From contig JAFXXQ010000012.1 of the NCBI GenBank assembly GCA_017542145.1, forward strand, positions 1 to 64,000: DNA of 64,000 nt, given 5' to 3'. Under the pieces are notes generated by a model. The model did not search any database. It had not been told where the DNA came from and was given only the letters and a program-made list of their open reading frames with translations. The stretch comes from Bacteroidaceae bacterium. GTDB taxonomy: Bacteria; Bacteroidota; Bacteroidia; Bacteroidales; Bacteroidaceae. A program made the position numbers and the translations under genes. How positions within the stretch are numbered: position 1 is the first letter of the stretch; each line of letters begins with the position of its first letter. Positions 36,097-46,950 of the stretch are shown here, one piece after another.

Positions 36097-37089
36097 TTAA
36101 TCTTTATCAAGTTTATACTTTGAAATGTCTGTTCCAAACGAAAGGTTTAGGCTGTCGAGCAGGTCTTCAAGCTCGGTGAGCGACTTCTTTCCGAAGTTGC
36201 GGAACTTCAGAAGGTCGGTCTTGTTGAACTGGACCAGGTCGCCCAGGGTGTCGACCTCGGCTGACTTCAGGCAGTTGAGGGCGCGGACGGAGAGGTTCAG
36301 GTCGGTGAGCTTCGTCTTGAGCAGCTGGCGCATGTGGAGCACCTCCTCGTCGAACTCCTCGTTGGTGTCGAACGAGGTGTCCTCAATCGTGATCTTCTCA
36401 TCGGAGAAGAGCATGAAGTGGTAGATGAGGATCTTGGCGGCTTCCTTCAAGGCTTCCTTCGGGTGAATGGAACCATCGGTAGTAATCTCGAGCACGAGCT
36501 TGTCGTAGTCGGTCTTCTGCTCGACGCGGAAGGGCTCGACGGCGTACTTGACATTACGTATCGGTGTGTAGATGGAATCGATGGGAATTGTATTGACTTC
36601 GGTGCAATAGATGCGGTTTTCGTCAGAAACGACATAGCCGCGGCCCTTGTTGATGCTGATCTCAATCTGCATCTTTGCCTTCGGGTCAAGACGGCAAATA
36701 ACCAACTCGGGATTTAACACTTCAAATCCGCTAAGGCTCTTGCCTATATCTCCAGCACGGAACTCGGCTGTATTCTCGACGGTGATGCTGACCTTCTCCG
36801 TCTCCATTTCCTCAACAAGCTGACGGAAACGTACCTGCTTGAGGTTGAGGATGATGTTGGTGACATCTTCCTTGACGCCCGGAACGGTGGCAAATTCGTG
36901 CTCAACACCTTCGATGCGTATGGTGTTGATGGCGAAGCCTTCGAGCGACGAGAGGAGGATGCGGCGAAGAGCGTTACCGATGGTAATGCCAAAGCCCGGC
37001 TCGAGGGGACGAAATTCGAACTTGCCGAACTTCGAGTCCGCCTCCAACATGACTACTTTGTCTGGTTTTTGAAATGCTAATATCGCCAT
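36097..37089 (-). CDS. rpoA: RNA polymerase alpha subunit
   Basis: The 330-residue product has both domains: the N-terminal dimerisation/assembly domain ([20 protein letters not shown]) and the C-terminal DNA/activator-binding domain ([39 protein letters not shown]). It lies between rpsD (6 nt upstream) and rplQ. Confidence 0.98.
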   Translation of the reverse strand: MAILAFQKPDKVVMLEADSKFGKFEFRPLEPGFGITIGNALRRILLSSLEGFAINTIRIEGVEHEFATVPGVKEDVTNIILNLKQVRFRQLVEEMETEKVSITVENTAEFRAGDIGKSLSGFEVLNPELVICRLDPKAKMQIEISINKGRGYVVSDENRIYCTEVNTIPIDSIYTPIRNVKYAVEPFRVEQKTDYDKLVLEITTDGSIHPKEALKEAAKILIYHFMLFSDEKITIEDTSFDTNEEFDEEVLHMRQLLKTKLTDLNLSVRALNCLKSAEVDTLGDLVQFNKTDLLKFRNFGKKSLTELEDLLDSLNLSFGTDISKYKLDKD

Positions 37090-37095
37090 TGGGGG

Positions 37096-37704
37096 TTAAT
37101 TCTTTGAGTACAATTCGACAATCAGTTGTTCCTTGATGTTCTCGGGGATATCCTCACGGGCGGGAATGCTCATGAACTTGCCGGCCTTCTGGGCTTCGTC
37201 CCACTCTAACCAAGGATACTTGGCGTGGTTGAAACCGGCGAGGCTGGCCTCGATGACCTCGAGTGACTTGGAACGTTCGCGAACAGCTACGATGTCGCCT
37301 ACCTTCACGGCGTAAGAAGGGATGTTGACCACATGGCCGTTGACGGTGATGTGGCGATGGCTGACGAGCTGACGGGCTGCGGCACGTGTGGGGGCGATAC
37401 CGAGGCGATAGACAACGTTGTCGAGACGGCCTTCAAGAAGCTGGAGAAGGATTACACCAGTAACACCATTCTTGCGCTCGGCTTTGTTGAAGAGATTACG
37501 GAACTGACGCTCAAGAACACCATAGGTGTACTTGGCCTTCTGCTTCTCAGCAAGCATGATGCCGTACTCAGACGTCTTGCGACGCTTGTTGTTGCCATGC
37601 TGACCAGGGGCATAGTTCTTCTTCGAGAGGACCTTGTCCGGTCCGTAGATGGGTTCGCCGAACTTACGGGCGATTTTGGATTTGGGGCCTGTATATCTTG
37701 CCAT
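37096..37704 (-). CDS. rpsD: 30S ribosomal protein S4
   Basis: The product has 202 residues and the S4 RNA-binding motif [20 protein letters not shown] followed by [14 protein letters not shown]. The N-terminal zinc-binding cysteines of some bacterial S4 proteins are absent (C-minus form). It lies 18 nt after rpsK and 6 nt before rpoA. Confidence 0.97.
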   Translation of the reverse strand: MARYTGPKSKIARKFGEPIYGPDKVLSKKNYAPGQHGNNKRRKTSEYGIMLAEKQKAKYTYGVLERQFRNLFNKAERKNGVTGVILLQLLEGRLDNVVYRLGIAPTRAAARQLVSHRHITVNGHVVNIPSYAVKVGDIVAVRERSKSLEVIEASLAGFNHAKYPWLEWDEAQKAGKFMSIPAREDIPENIKEQLIVELYSKN

Positions 37705-37722
37705 TTTCTACTGCTTTTAAGG

Positions 37723-38112
37723 TTAAACTCTTCTTCTCTTGGGAGGACGGCAGCCGTTGTGGGGCAGCGGGGTGACGTCGATGATTTCAACAACCTCAAT
37801 GCCGGCTCCGTGAGTGGCACGGATAGCGGACTCACGTCCGTTGCCGGGACCCTTCACATAGGCCTTCACCTTACGCAGACCAAGGTCATAGGCAATCTTG
37901 GCGCAATCCTCGGCAGCCATCTGTGCTGCGTAGGGGGTGTTTTTCTTCGAACCGCGGAAACCCATCTTACCGGCTGAAGACCAGGAGATAATCTGACCTT
38001 CCTCGTTGGCAAGGGCCACGATGATGTTATTGAAGGAGGAATGGACATGGAGTTGGCCCATTGCGCCGACCTTCACATTTCTTTTCTTTGTTACGACTGA
38101 TTTTTTTGCCAT
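37723..38112 (-). CDS. rpsK: 30S ribosomal protein S11
   Basis: The 129-residue product has the conserved S11 core [32 protein letters not shown] and the basic C-terminus [16 protein letters not shown]. It forms part of the 30S platform and mRNA exit region and is in the alpha operon between rpsM and rpsD. Confidence 0.98.
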   Translation of the reverse strand: MAKKSVVTKKRNVKVGAMGQLHVHSSFNNIIVALANEEGQIISWSSAGKMGFRGSKKNTPYAAQMAAEDCAKIAYDLGLRKVKAYVKGPGNGRESAIRATHGAGIEVVEIIDVTPLPHNGCRPPKRRRV

Positions 38113-38143
38113 ATCTTACTGTGTTTTTAAGTGCATGTGAACA

Positions 38144-38524
38144 TTACTTCGTTGCCTTCTTCTTGTTGGCAACCGTTTTCTTGCGGCCCTTGCGGGTGCG
38201 GGCATTGTTCTTCGTGCTCTGGCCACGTACGGGCAGGCCAATACGATGGCGGACACCACGATAGCAACCAATGTCCATCAGTCGCTTGATGTTCAGCTGG
38301 ACTTCGGTACGAAGGTCACCTTCGACCTTGTACTCGGCACCGATGACTTCACGGACGCGAGCGGCCATGTCGTCTGTCCAGTCCTTAACCTTAATGTCTT
38401 TATCCACGCCGGCTTTCTCAAGGATCTTAGCGGCGCTGCTACGACCAATACCATAGATATAGGTCAATGCAATTTCTCCTCGCTTGTTCTGAGGAATGTC
38501 TACTCCGACAATTCTTATAGCCAT
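38144..38524 (-). CDS. rpsM: 30S ribosomal protein S13
   Basis: The 126-residue product has [20 protein letters not shown], the helix-hairpin region and the terminal [15 protein letters not shown] followed by a Lys-rich tail. It contacts P-site tRNA and the 50S subunit. It begins 38 nt after rpmJ. Confidence 0.98.
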   Translation of the reverse strand: MAIRIVGVDIPQNKRGEIALTYIYGIGRSSAAKILEKAGVDKDIKVKDWTDDMAARVREVIGAEYKVEGDLRTEVQLNIKRLMDIGCYRGVRHRIGLPVRGQSTKNNARTRKGRKKTVANKKKATK

Positions 38525-38562
38525 ATACTTGTTTTGATTGTTTTTACGGGTTTACATTGCGT

Positions 38563-38679
38563 TTATCCCTGGCGCTGTTTCTCCTTGGGATTTTTCTTGT
38601 TGATAACATACAGAGTTCCGTGACGGCGGACAATCTTGCAGTCTGCGGAACGTTTTTTAAGGGATGCTCTTACTTTCAT
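38563..38679 (-). CDS. rpmJ: 50S ribosomal protein L36 (zinc-free form)
   Basis: This 38-residue gene reads [20 protein letters not shown] and ends NPKEKQRQG, a clear L36. Only one of the usual zinc-binding Cys/His positions remains (Cys14), so it is the C-minus type. It lies 16 nt after infA and 38 nt before rpsM, the usual spc/alpha junction order. Confidence 0.96.
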   Translation of the reverse strand: MKVRASLKKRSADCKIVRRHGTLYVINKKNPKEKQRQG

Positions 38680-38695
38680 TGTTATATCTGTTTTT

Positions 38696-38914
38696 TTATT
38701 TGTATCTGAAACTGATTCTTCCTTTGGTCAGGTCGTACGGGGACATTTCCACCTTCACTTTGTCACCAGGGAGGATTTTGATGTAATGCATACGCATCTT
38801 GCCGGAGATGGTGGCAGTAATCTGATGGCCATTCTCCAACTCAACACGAAAATTGGCATTGGACAATGCCTCGACGACGGTTCCGTCTTGTTCTATTGCT
38901 GACTGTTTGGACAT
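38696..38914 (-). CDS. infA: Translation initiation factor IF-1
   Basis: The 72-residue product is a single S1-like OB fold ([40 protein letters not shown]) that binds the 30S A site. It starts 1 nt after the map stop, so the two are tightly coupled. Confidence 0.98.
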   Translation of the reverse strand: MSKQSAIEQDGTVVEALSNANFRVELENGHQITATISGKMRMHYIKILPGDKVKVEMSPYDLTKGRISFRYK

Positions 38915-38915
38915 A

Positions 38916-39719
38916 TCACTTCTGTTTGTTTCTTAAAACTTCTTCTACGAAATCGAATGACGAGAGGATGTCTGCCTTGGTGAGACCGACGGCCACGGTA
39001 TGCTCGAAATGTGCGGCGGGCTTGCGGTCGATAGTGCTGACACCCCAACTGTCGTTTTCCCAGACTATATCACGGCGGCCCATGGTAATCATGGGTTCAA
39101 TGGCGATTACCATACCCTTCTTCAGTTTGGCACCGTTGCCACGCCGACCGTAGTTGGGAACGGCAGGATCCTCGTGCATCTCGCGACCGACACCATGACC
39201 GGTGAACTCGCGCACGACGCCGTAGCCATGACGCTCGCAATGCTGCTGAACGGCATTACCGACGTCGCCGACGCGGTTTCCCACCACAGCCTGTTCGATG
39301 CCGAGATAGAGGGATTCCTTCGTGACACGAAGCAGCTCGCTGACTTCCTTGGAAACCTCGCCCACACAGAAGGTGTAGGCAGAGTCGCCGCAGAAGCCGT
39401 TCAGGTAAGTGCCGCAATCCACGCTGACAATGTCGCCCTCCTTAAGGGGTTCGTCGTTGGGAATGCCGTGAACAATCATCTCATTCACCGACGTACACAA
39501 CGACCCCGGGAAAGCCGGAAGACCCGGCTCGAAGTTCGGGAAGCCCTTGAAGGTGGGAACGGCACCGTGGTCGCGGATGAATTCCTCGGCCACCGTGTCA
39601 AGCTGGCGGGTAGTGACACCAGGCTCAATCAGCTTGGCGACTTCTGCCAGCGTGCGGCCTACGAGGAGGTTCGCCTGACGCAGGAGCTCGATTTCTTCGT
39701 CTGTCTTAAGAAATATCAT
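38916..39719 (-). CDS. map: Methionine aminopeptidase, type I
   Basis: The 267-residue product removes the initiator methionine. Metal-ligand regions are visible: [18 protein letters not shown] (two Asp), [20 protein letters not shown] (His) and MVIAIEPMI (Glu), with a further Glu near the C-terminus. It lies between secY (12 nt) and infA (1 nt), the standard Bacteroidales order. Confidence 0.97.
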   Translation of the reverse strand: MIFLKTDEEIELLRQANLLVGRTLAEVAKLIEPGVTTRQLDTVAEEFIRDHGAVPTFKGFPNFEPGLPAFPGSLCTSVNEMIVHGIPNDEPLKEGDIVSVDCGTYLNGFCGDSAYTFCVGEVSKEVSELLRVTKESLYLGIEQAVVGNRVGDVGNAVQQHCERHGYGVVREFTGHGVGREMHEDPAVPNYGRRGNGAKLKKGMVIAIEPMITMGRRDIVWENDSWGVSTIDRKPAAHFEHTVAVGLTKADILSSFDFVEEVLRNKQK

Positions 39720-39731
39720 TCTGCTTAGGTC

Positions 39732-41120
39732 TTAATATGCTGCACCTGAACGGCCCTTGATACGGCCGCTCTTAAGCAAACCATCATAGTGACGCATGAG
39801 CAGGTGACTCTCAATCTGCTGGAGGGTGTCTAGAACAACACCTACCATAATGAGCAGAGACGTGCCACCGAAGAACTGAGCAAATTCACGCGAAACGCCG
39901 AACAGACGGGCGAAGGGAGGCAGAATAGCAATAACAACGAGGAACAGAGCTCCGGGCCATGTAATGCGGGACATAACCGTGTCGATGTAGTCGGCTGTTG
40001 CCTTGCCGGGCTTGACGCCGGGGATGAATCCGTTATTCCGCTTCATGTCCTCAGCCATCTGAGTAGGATTAACCGTGATGGCGGTATAGAACAAGGTGAA
40101 CAGAATAATCAGGATGGCGAATATCAAGTTGTAAAGCCAGCTGTCTGTGTCAATCATCAGGCGGACAAACTTGCCAGCCGTCTCCACCTTGTCCATACGG
40201 ATGAACGAAAGGGGGATGAACATGATAGCCTGTGCAAAGATGATAGGCATCACGTTAGCAGCATTCACCTTGAGGGGAATGTACTGACGGGCACCACCGA
40301 ACTGCTTTCCACCGGAAATCTGCTTGGCATACTGGACGGGGATCTTACGGACGCCCTGTGTGAGCATAATGGCTGCCATGAACACGAAGAACAGGGCAAT
40401 GATCTCAAACAGGAACATGACCATACCACCACCGTGGGCTGATGCCATGCGGGACGTGAACTCCTGCGTAACGGCTGTCGGGAAGCGGGCAATAATACCG
40501 ATAAGAATGATAAAGGAGATACCGTTACCGATACCCTTATCAGTAATGCGCTCGCCCAGCCAGAGGATGAACATACTACCAGCGGCAAGGATGATGGTGG
40601 AGGTAATGAAGAACGCCATGGGTGAGATGCCGGGGTTGATAGCACCCGGAGCCTGGATACGGAGATTGGTCAGATAGGCAGGAGCCTGAATGATCAGCAC
40701 GATAATGGTCAGATAACGAGTTATTTGATTAATCTTGCGACGACCACTCTCACCCTCACGCTGCATCTTCTGGAAAGAAGGCACCACCATGGTAAGCAGC
40801 TGGACAACAATGGATGCCGAAATGTACGGCATGATACCCAATGCAAAGATGGATGCATTGGAGAAGGCACCACCCGAGAACATATCGAGCAACGAGAGAA
40901 GACCTCCACCCGTCTGTTCGTGCAGTCTGGCCAATGCGGAGGAATCGATACCTGGAAGGATAACGTTCGTACCGAAACGGTAGATAGCTACGAATCCGAT
41001 GGTGATGAGGAGCTTCGTCCTCAGGTCCTCAATCTTGAACACGTTCGTAAAGAACTTACGCTTCCAGAGGTAGAACAGGAAGATAAGTGCCAGTACGATT
41101 ACGAATGCAATGATATTCAT
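39732..41120 (-). CDS. secY: Protein translocase subunit SecY
   Basis: The 462-residue product is the ten-helix channel of the Sec translocon. It shows FGTNVILPGIDSSAL in the plug region, ALGIMPYISASIVVQLL in helix 2 and the cytoplasmic loop RRKINQITRYLT. The C-terminal loop region NPTQMAEDMKRNNGFIPGVK is typical. It lies 6 nt after rplO. Confidence 0.98.
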   Translation of the reverse strand: MNIIAFVIVLALIFLFYLWKRKFFTNVFKIEDLRTKLLITIGFVAIYRFGTNVILPGIDSSALARLHEQTGGGLLSLLDMFSGGAFSNASIFALGIMPYISASIVVQLLTMVVPSFQKMQREGESGRRKINQITRYLTIIVLIIQAPAYLTNLRIQAPGAINPGISPMAFFITSTIILAAGSMFILWLGERITDKGIGNGISFIILIGIIARFPTAVTQEFTSRMASAHGGGMVMFLFEIIALFFVFMAAIMLTQGVRKIPVQYAKQISGGKQFGGARQYIPLKVNAANVMPIIFAQAIMFIPLSFIRMDKVETAGKFVRLMIDTDSWLYNLIFAILIILFTLFYTAITVNPTQMAEDMKRNNGFIPGVKPGKATADYIDTVMSRITWPGALFLVVIAILPPFARLFGVSREFAQFFGGTSLLIMVGVVLDTLQQIESHLLMRHYDGLLKSGRIKGRSGAAY

Positions 41121-41126
41121 ACGCGA

Positions 41127-41573
41127 TTAAAGTTTTATAGCGCTACCGCCCCTTGCCTCGATGGCAGCCTGAGCACTCTTGGAGAATGCATGAGCTTCAA
41201 CATCGACCTTGGAGGTGAGTTCGCCGTTACCCAAAATCTTGACAAGTTGGCGAGAAGAGACGAAACCGGCGGCAATGAGGTCGGCTACCGTCACTTTCTC
41301 AAGCTGCTTGGCATCTGCCACAGCCTGAACGATGTTCAGATTGATAGCTTTGTATTCAACGCGGTTGATATTCTTGAAGCCGAACTTCGGAACACGGCGC
41401 TGCAGAGGCATCTGACCACCTTCGAAACCAATCTTCTTGGAATAACCAGAACGCTGCTTAGCACCCTTATGACCACGAGTTGAAGTACCACCCAGACCTG
41501 ATCCGGCACCACGGCCCACTCTCTTGCGTGTCTTGGTTGATCCCTCTGCGGGTTTCAAACTATTTAATTTCAT
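41127..41573 (-). CDS. rplO: 50S ribosomal protein L15
   Basis: The start was set at MKLNSLKPAEGSTK, two codons inside the longest frame, giving 148 residues. The conserved GSGLGGTSTRGHKGAKQRSG and FEGGQMPLQRRVPKFGF are present. It lies 22 nt after rpmD. Confidence 0.97.
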   Translation of the reverse strand: MKLNSLKPAEGSTKTRKRVGRGAGSGLGGTSTRGHKGAKQRSGYSKKIGFEGGQMPLQRRVPKFGFKNINRVEYKAINLNIVQAVADAKQLEKVTVADLIAAGFVSSRQLVKILGNGELTSKVDVEAHAFSKSAQAAIEARGGSAIKL

Positions 41574-41595
41574 AATCAAACCTTTTTATTATTTA

Positions 41596-41772
41596 TTATT
41601 CAACAACAACTACCAGATGCTTCACTTTGTTGATCATGCCCATAATGGAAGGCGTTGCCTCATGCTCAACAACTTTGTTCATCTTGGTCAGACCAAGTGC
41701 ATCAAGGGTACGTTTCTGGTCTTTTGGAGCACCGATACGGCTCTTTATCTGTTTTACTTTAATAGTTGCCAT
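41596..41772 (-). CDS. rpmD: 50S ribosomal protein L30
   Basis: The 58-residue gene reads MATIKVKQIKSRIGAPKDQK and ends KVKHLVVVVE, a complete L30. It lies 11 nt after rpsE and 22 nt before rplO, as expected in the spc operon. Confidence 0.97.
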   Translation of the reverse strand: MATIKVKQIKSRIGAPKDQKRTLDALGLTKMNKVVEHEATPSIMGMINKVKHLVVVVE

Positions 41773-41783
41773 AGTTAATCTCC

Positions 41784-42296
41784 TTATCCATTAAATACAC
41801 GACTCATGCTGATGCCTCTGTCATGGGCGACCATCTTAGCATCGCGGAGTTCCTCGAGGGCCTTGATGGTGGCCTTCACCAGGTTGTGGGGGTTGGAAGA
41901 ACCCTTCGACTTGGCCAGGACATCCGTTACACCTACACTCTCAAGAACAGCACGCATGGCACCACCGGCCACCACACCCGTACCAGCCGAAGCAGGACGG
42001 AGTAGCACGTGAGCACCACCGAAACGGACCTCTACCTCATGGGGAATGGTACCCTTAAGAATGGGAACGCGTACTAAATTCTTCTTGGCAGCTTCTACGC
42101 CCTTAGCGATGGCTGCAGTTACTTCGCCTGCCTTACCAAGGCCACAGCCGATGACGCCATTGCCGTCGCCTACCACAACGATAGCAGCGAACGTGAATGT
42201 ACGACCACCCTTTGTCACCTTCGTAACACGGTTGATTGCGACGAGTCTGTCTTTCAGCTCAACGTCATTCGTTACTTTAACTCTATTTACAGCCAT
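41784..42296 (-). CDS. rpsE: 30S ribosomal protein S5
   Basis: The product has 170 residues. The double-stranded-RNA-binding-like N-domain ([38 protein letters not shown]) and the C-domain ([20 protein letters not shown]) are complete. It lies 6 nt after rplR. Confidence 0.98.
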   Translation of the reverse strand: MAVNRVKVTNDVELKDRLVAINRVTKVTKGGRTFTFAAIVVVGDGNGVIGCGLGKAGEVTAAIAKGVEAAKKNLVRVPILKGTIPHEVEVRFGGAHVLLRPASAGTGVVAGGAMRAVLESVGVTDVLAKSKGSSNPHNLVKATIKALEELRDAKMVAHDRGISMSRVFNG

Positions 42297-42302
42297 GATT
42301 GA

Positions 42303-42644
42303 TTAAAATTTAAGTCCACCTTTACGTGCGGCATCAGCCAACTCTTTTACTCTCCCGTGATACAGATAGCCGTTCCTGTCGAAAACAACGGTCTGGATGC
42401 CGGCTTCCTGCGCTTTCTGGGCAATCAGCTCACCAACCTTGGCAGCCTGCTCCTTCTTGGGCATAGTCTCAAGCCCAAGGGATGAAGCAGCAGCAAGGGT
42501 GCGACCATTAACATCTTCAATCAGCTGAACATAAATCTGCTTGTTACTCCTGAACACAGTCATACGCGGACGCTCGGGGGTTCCGGAGATCTTATTGCGT
42601 ACTCTATATTTGATCTTGGTTCGTCTTTCTTGTTTCGTTACCAT
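42303..42644 (-). CDS. rplR: 50S ribosomal protein L18
   Basis: The 113-residue product binds 5S r[38 protein letters not shown], and the C-terminal [20 protein letters not shown]. It lies 23 nt after rplF. Confidence 0.98.
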   Translation of the reverse strand: MVTKQERRTKIKYRVRNKISGTPERPRMTVFRSNKQIYVQLIEDVNGRTLAAASSLGLETMPKKEQAAKVGELIAQKAQEAGIQTVVFDRNGYLYHGRVKELADAARKGGLKF

Positions 42645-42667
42645 AGTTCCTTGAATTTAATGATTAA

Positions 42668-43225
42668 TTACTTGGCACTGGCAGACTTACCGGACTTGCG
42701 GCGTACAACCTCGCCCTTGAACAAAACACCCTTGCCCTTATAAGGTTCAGGCTTGCGGAACGAACGGATCTTTGCACATACCATACCGAGCAGCTGCTTG
42801 TCGCATGACTCAAGAATAATCTGAGGATTCTTGTTACGCTCAGTCTTCGTCTCAACCTTCATTTCGGGAGGAAGAACGACAAAGATAGGATGTGTATAAC
42901 CAAGAGCGAACTCCATGACATTGCCCGTGTTGGATACGCGGAAACCAACGCCGACTAGTTCAAGTTCTTTCTTGTATCCTTCTGATACACCAACAACCAT
43001 ATTGTTGATAAGGGCGCGATAGAGACCATGGAAGGCACGCTCTTGCTTCTCATCACTACTACGGGAGACCTGGATCTCGCCATTCTCCATCTTGACGGTG
43101 ATGCTGGGATCTACTTTCTGGGTAAGTTCACCTTTGGGGCCCTTGACGGTGATAACGTTATCATCGCTGATGTTGACGTTAACGCCTGCGGGAATCGTGA
43201 TAGGCAATTTTCCAATTCTTGACAT
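42668..43225 (-). CDS. rplF: 50S ribosomal protein L6
   Basis: The 185-residue product has MSRIGKLPITIPAGVNVNIS and the signature region SCDKQLLGMVCAKIRSFRKP EPYKGKGV with the two L6 repeats intact. It lies 16 nt after rpsH. Confidence 0.98.
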   Translation of the reverse strand: MSRIGKLPITIPAGVNVNISDDNVITVKGPKGELTQKVDPSITVKMENGEIQVSRSSDEKQERAFHGLYRALINNMVVGVSEGYKKELELVGVGFRVSNTGNVMEFALGYTHPIFVVLPPEMKVETKTERNKNPQIILESCDKQLLGMVCAKIRSFRKPEPYKGKGVLFKGEVVRRKSGKSASAK

Positions 43226-43241
43226 AGCAAATCCTCCTTAA

Positions 43242-43637
43242 TTAATAGACGTAGCAAAGAACTTCGCCACCTATCTTCTGGGCAGCGGCCTCCTTGTCTG
43301 TCATGACACCCTTGGACGTGGATAAAATAGCGATACCCAATCCGTTAATCACTCTCGGCATATCTTTATAGCCGGTGTACTGGCGCAAACCGGGTGAAGA
43401 TACTCTAATCAACTTCTTGATGGCGCTCTCCTTGGTAGCCATATCATACTTCAAAGCCACCTTGATAGTTCCCTGAGGGCCATCGTCAACGAACTTATAG
43501 TTCAAAATGTAACCTTTCTCAAAAAGAATCTTGGTGATTTCCTTTTTGAGATTTGAGGCAGGAATCTCTACAACTCTGTGCTTGGCACCGATTGCATTTC
43601 TCAACCTCGTCAGATAATCAGCAATTGGATCTGTCAT
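43242..43637 (-). CDS. rpsH: 30S ribosomal protein S8
   Basis: The 131-residue product starts MTDPIADYLTRLRNAIGAKH and ends with the conserved LSTSKGVMTDKEAAAQKIGG and EVLCYVY. S8 binds helix 21 of 16S rRNA and represses the spc operon in E. coli; no such site is evident here. A 63-nt gap separates it from rpsN. Confidence 0.98.
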   Translation of the reverse strand: MTDPIADYLTRLRNAIGAKHRVVEIPASNLKKEITKILFEKGYILNYKFVDDGPQGTIKVALKYDMATKESAIKKLIRVSSPGLRQYTGYKDMPRVINGLGIAILSTSKGVMTDKEAAAQKIGGEVLCYVY

Positions 43638-43700
43638 AATTTTTTTGAATTAAATTAATCAGGGCTCTCCTGACAATATTTAAAAAACACTCACTAATTC

Positions 43701-44000
43701 TTACCAGCTGGCCTTCTTCACACCGGGAATAAGCCCCTTGGAAGCCATCTCACGGAACTGAATACGTGAAAGGCCAAACTCGCGGATGTAACCCTTGGGA
43801 CGGCCAGTCAACTTGCAGCGATTGTGTAAGCGGATAGGATTGGCGTTTTTGGGAATGCTCTGAAGTTTGCGAGCAGCCTCGTAAGCCTCTGCGGGTTCGC
43901 CTTTGCGGACAATTTCCTTCAGCGCTGCGCGCTTCTCAGCATATTGGGCGACCATCTTTGCACGTTTCACTTCGCGTGCCACCATTGATTGTTTTGCCAT
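43701..44000 (-). CDS. rpsN: 30S ribosomal protein S14 (zinc-free form)
   Basis: The 99-residue product has [19 protein letters not shown] and ends [11 protein letters not shown]. The CxxC pairs of zinc-binding S14 are missing, so it is the long C-minus form. It lies 3 nt after rplE. Confidence 0.97.
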   Translation of the reverse strand: MAKQSMVAREVKRAKMVAQYAEKRAALKEIVRKGEPAEAYEAARKLQSIPKNANPIRLHNRCKLTGRPKGYIREFGLSRIQFREMASKGLIPGVKKASW

Positions 44001-44003
44001 ATC

Positions 44004-44561
44004 TTAATCGTTTTTAGCATTTTTGAACGGTAAGCCAAACTCCTTCAGAAGAGCATAACCCTCTTCGTCCGTCTTGGCCGTGGTGACAAAGGTAATATTC
44101 ATACCGAGAATACGGGTGATGCTGTCGATGTTGATTTCAGGGAAAATAATCTGCTCCTGAACACCAAGGGAATAATTACCCTGGCCATCGAACTTGCTCT
44201 CTATGCCCTTGAAGTCACGGATACGGGGGAGAGCGACACGCACAAGACGCTCCAGAAATTCATACATACGCTCGCGACGCAGGGTGACCATAACGCCAAC
44301 AGGCATCTTCTTACGCAGTTTGAAGCTGGCGATATCCTTCTTGGATACCGTAGCGACAGCCTTCTGACCGGTAATGGCCGTAAGTTCTGCAATAGCAACA
44401 TCAATGATCTTCTTGTCCTGAGTAGCCATACCCAAACCTTCATTGATGACGATCTTCTTCAACACAGGAACCTGCATCGGTGAAGAATACTGGAACTTCT
44501 TCATCAAAGCCGGAGCAATGCGCTCGGCATATTCTTTCTTAAGACTTGCTGTATTTGCCAT
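44004..44561 (-). CDS. rplE: 50S ribosomal protein L5
   Basis: The 185-residue product binds 5S rRNA and forms an intersubunit bridge: [60 protein letters not shown]. Its start overlaps the rplX stop by one base (TAATG). Confidence 0.98.
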   Translation of the reverse strand: MANTASLKKEYAERIAPALMKKFQYSSPMQVPVLKKIVINEGLGMATQDKKIIDVAIAELTAITGQKAVATVSKKDIASFKLRKKMPVGVMVTLRRERMYEFLERLVRVALPRIRDFKGIESKFDGQGNYSLGVQEQIIFPEINIDSITRILGMNITFVTTAKTDEEGYALLKEFGLPFKNAKND

Positions 44562-44881
44562 TACTTAATCTCCTCTCCTGATGATTTAGAATAACGAACC
44601 AACTTACCATTCTCACCCATACGACGACCAATGCGGGTAGGCTTGTTCGTCTTCGGATCAAGCACATTCAGATTGGAAATGTGGATGGGAGCTTCTTGCT
44701 TGACGATACCGCCCTGGGGGTGCTTTGCACTAGGCTTTGCACTCTTTGACATCATATTGACGCCTTCAACGATGGCACGCTGCTTCTCAATATCAACTTT
44801 CAAAACACGTCCAGTCTTGCCTTTGTCTTCACCAGCATTGACATAGACCATGTCACCTTTCTTAATATGTAACTTACTCAT
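44561..44881 (-). CDS. rplX: 50S ribosomal protein L24
   Basis: The 106-residue product has the KOW motif [20 protein letters not shown] and a C-terminal [20 protein letters not shown]. The stop overlaps the rplE start. It lies 23 nt after rplN. Confidence 0.98.
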   Translation of the reverse strand: MSKLHIKKGDMVYVNAGEDKGKTGRVLKVDIEKQRAIVEGVNMMSKSAKPSAKHPQGGIVKQEAPIHISNLNVLDPKTNKPTRIGRRMGENGKLVRYSKSSGEEIK

Positions 44882-44904
44882 AACTATTGTTACGCTTTAA
44901 TTAG

Positions 44905-45270
44905 TTAAAGTACCTCGGGAGCCAGTGAGACGACCTTCATGTTAACGGCACGGAGTTCACGGGCAACAGGGCCAAAAATACGACTTGCACGGAGTTCGCC
45001 TGTATTTGTAAGGAGGACACATGCATTATCGTCAAAACGGATGTACGATCCGTCAGCACGACGAATCTCTTTCTTGGTACGGACAATGAGAGCCTTCGAC
45101 ACGGTACCTTTCTTCAACTCGCTGGACGGGAGCACATCCTTCACAGAAACAACGATGACATCGCCTACGGAAGCGTAACGACGCCTTGTTCCGCCAAGCA
45201 CACGGATGCAGAGAGCTTCTTTGGCTCCGCTGTTATCACATACTGTAAGTCTTGATTCAACCTGTACCAT
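44905..45270 (-). CDS. rplN: 50S ribosomal protein L14
   Basis: The 121-residue product starts [20 protein letters not shown] and has the L14 signature region [20 protein letters not shown]. It lies 2 nt after rpsQ. Confidence 0.98.
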   Translation of the reverse strand: MVQVESRLTVCDNSGAKEALCIRVLGGTRRRYASVGDVIVVSVKDVLPSSELKKGTVSKALIVRTKKEIRRADGSYIRFDDNACVLLTNTGELRASRIFGPVARELRAVNMKVVSLAPEVL

Positions 45271-45272
45271 AA

Positions 45273-45530
45273 TTACTTAGCTTTTTCAACGATTTCTACT
45301 ACTCTCCATCTCTTCGTCTTGCTCAGAGGACGAGTCTCCATGATGCGAACGGTATCGCCAATCTCGCATTCATTCTTTTCGTCATGCGCATGGTATTTCT
45401 TTGTCTTGGTGACAAACTTACCATAAATCGGGTGTCTTTCCTTATACTTGGCTGCCACAGTGATGGTCTTGTCCATCTTGTCGCTGATAACGACGCCCAC
45501 TCTTTCTTTTCTTAAATTTCTAACTTCCAT
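45273..45530 (-). CDS. rpsQ: 30S ribosomal protein S17
   Basis: The start was set at [20 protein letters not shown], giving 85 residues; a longer frame upstream overlaps rpmC and is not conserved. The OB-fold core [20 protein letters not shown] is intact. It lies 13 nt after rpmC. Confidence 0.97.
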   Translation of the reverse strand: MEVRNLRKERVGVVISDKMDKTITVAAKYKERHPIYGKFVTKTKKYHAHDEKNECEIGDTVRIMETRPLSKTKRWRVVEIVEKAK

Positions 45531-45543
45531 GAGGACCGTTGTT

Positions 45544-45741
45544 TTAATTGTTCTTAAGCTCTCTCTGACGCAACTCTGTCTTAATCCTCGCAATGTCCCT
45601 GCGCAGCTTCTTGATCTGTGAGGGATTCTCCAGCGGAGAGATAGCATGGTTCAACACCATATTCTTGTAATTGGCCTGCTCTGTTTCGAGGCGTTCGGTC
45701 AATTCGTTCGTTGACAATTCTCTTACTTCTGCAATTTTCAT
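45544..45741 (-). CDS. rpmC: 50S ribosomal protein L29
   Basis: The 65-residue two-helix protein starts [20 protein letters not shown] and ends [19 protein letters not shown]. It lies near the peptide exit tunnel and is in its usual place between rplP and rpsQ. Confidence 0.97.
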   Translation of the reverse strand: MKIAEVRELSTNELTERLETEQANYKNMVLNHAISPLENPSQIKKLRRDIARIKTELRQRELKNN

Positions 45742-45782
45742 AATACTGCTTTTTTAAGATTCATACTACACATTTTGTCGTA

Positions 45783-46211
45783 TTATTCCTTTGAGAAGTC
45801 ATAGTCACGACGTACCACAAACTTGGTCTTGATGGGGAGCTTCTGGGCACCGAGGCGAAGGGCCTCCTTGGCAACCTCGAAAGGTACGCCATCAATCTCT
45901 ATAAGCATACGACCAGGGGTCACGGGAGCGACATAACCTTCGACAGCTCCTTTACCCTTACCCATACGCACGTCAGCGGGTTTCTTGGTGAAAGACTTGT
46001 CGGGGAATACGCGAATCCAGAGCTGACCCTGACGCTGCATATAACGAGTCACAGCCACACGTGCAGCCTCGAGCTGCTGGCCAGTAATCCAAATGGTATC
46101 CATGGCCTTGATGCCGAAGGAACCGAATGCAAGCTGATTGCCACGTTGCGCATTGTTCTTCTGCGCGCGGTGCTGCATTCTTCTGTATTTTGTTCTTTTT
46201 GGTTGTAACAT
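45783..46211 (-). CDS. rplP: 50S ribosomal protein L16
   Basis: The 142-residue product starts [20 protein letters not shown] and has [20 protein letters not shown], which contacts A-site tRNA. It lies 14 nt after rpsC. Confidence 0.98.
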   Translation of the reverse strand: MLQPKRTKYRRMQHRAQKNNAQRGNQLAFGSFGIKAMDTIWITGQQLEAARVAVTRYMQRQGQLWIRVFPDKSFTKKPADVRMGKGKGAVEGYVAPVTPGRMLIEIDGVPFEVAKEALRLGAQKLPIKTKFVVRRDYDFSKE

Positions 46212-46225
46212 AATCTTTCGCGGAT

Positions 46226-46948
46226 TTAACGATTGCTATTTCTCTTCTTGTTAAATTTACGAGGAGCACCGCCTCCCGAGGGACGACCATTGTCCTTGGA
46301 CTGAGTGAAGTTAGGAGCAAGATCTCTCTTCTCATACACTTCGCCACGGCAAATCCAAACTTTCACACCGATAGCACCAACCTTGGTAACAGCCGTAGCC
46401 TGGCAGTAGTCGATATCAGCACGGAAGGTGTGAAGGGGTGTACGGCCTTCCTTATACATTTCGGAGCGGGCCATTTCGGCACCGTTCAAACGGCCTGCAA
46501 TTTGAATCTTGATACCCTCGGCACCCATACGCATGGTATTGGCGATAGCCATCTTGACAGCACGACGATAGGCGATCTTGCCTTCGAGCTGACGGGCGAT
46601 ATTCGTTGCGACAATAGTGGCGTCGAGTTCGGGCTTCTTAATCTCGAAGATATTGATCTGGATGTCCTTGTCAGTAATCTTCTTCAACTCTTCTTTCAGT
46701 TTTTCAACATCCTGACCACCTTTACCGATGACAAGACCTGGACGAGCTGTGCAGACGGTGATGGTGACCAGCTTCAGTGTGCGTTCAATGACAATCTTTG
46801 AGACGCTGGCTTTAGCCAGACGCTCATTCAGGTATTCACGAATCTTGGTATCCTCTACCAAACGCTCGCTATACTGACCGTACCAACTCGAATCCCAACC
46901 TCTGATGATTCCTAAACGGTTGCTAATTGGATTAATCTTCTGTCCCAT
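46226..46948 (-). CDS. rpsC: 30S ribosomal protein S3
   Basis: The 240-residue product has an N-terminal KH domain ([20 protein letters not shown]) and the C-domain signature ([20 protein letters not shown]). A basic C-terminal tail follows ([19 protein letters not shown]). It lies 2 nt after rplV. Confidence 0.98.
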   Translation of the reverse strand: MGQKINPISNRLGIIRGWDSSWYGQYSERLVEDTKIREYLNERLAKASVSKIVIERTLKLVTITVCTARPGLVIGKGGQDVEKLKEELKKITDKDIQINIFEIKKPELDATIVATNIARQLEGKIAYRRAVKMAIANTMRMGAEGIKIQIAGRLNGAEMARSEMYKEGRTPLHTFRADIDYCQATAVTKVGAIGVKVWICRGEVYEKRDLAPNFTQSKDNGRPSGGGAPRKFNKKRNSNR

Positions 46949-46950
46949 TG

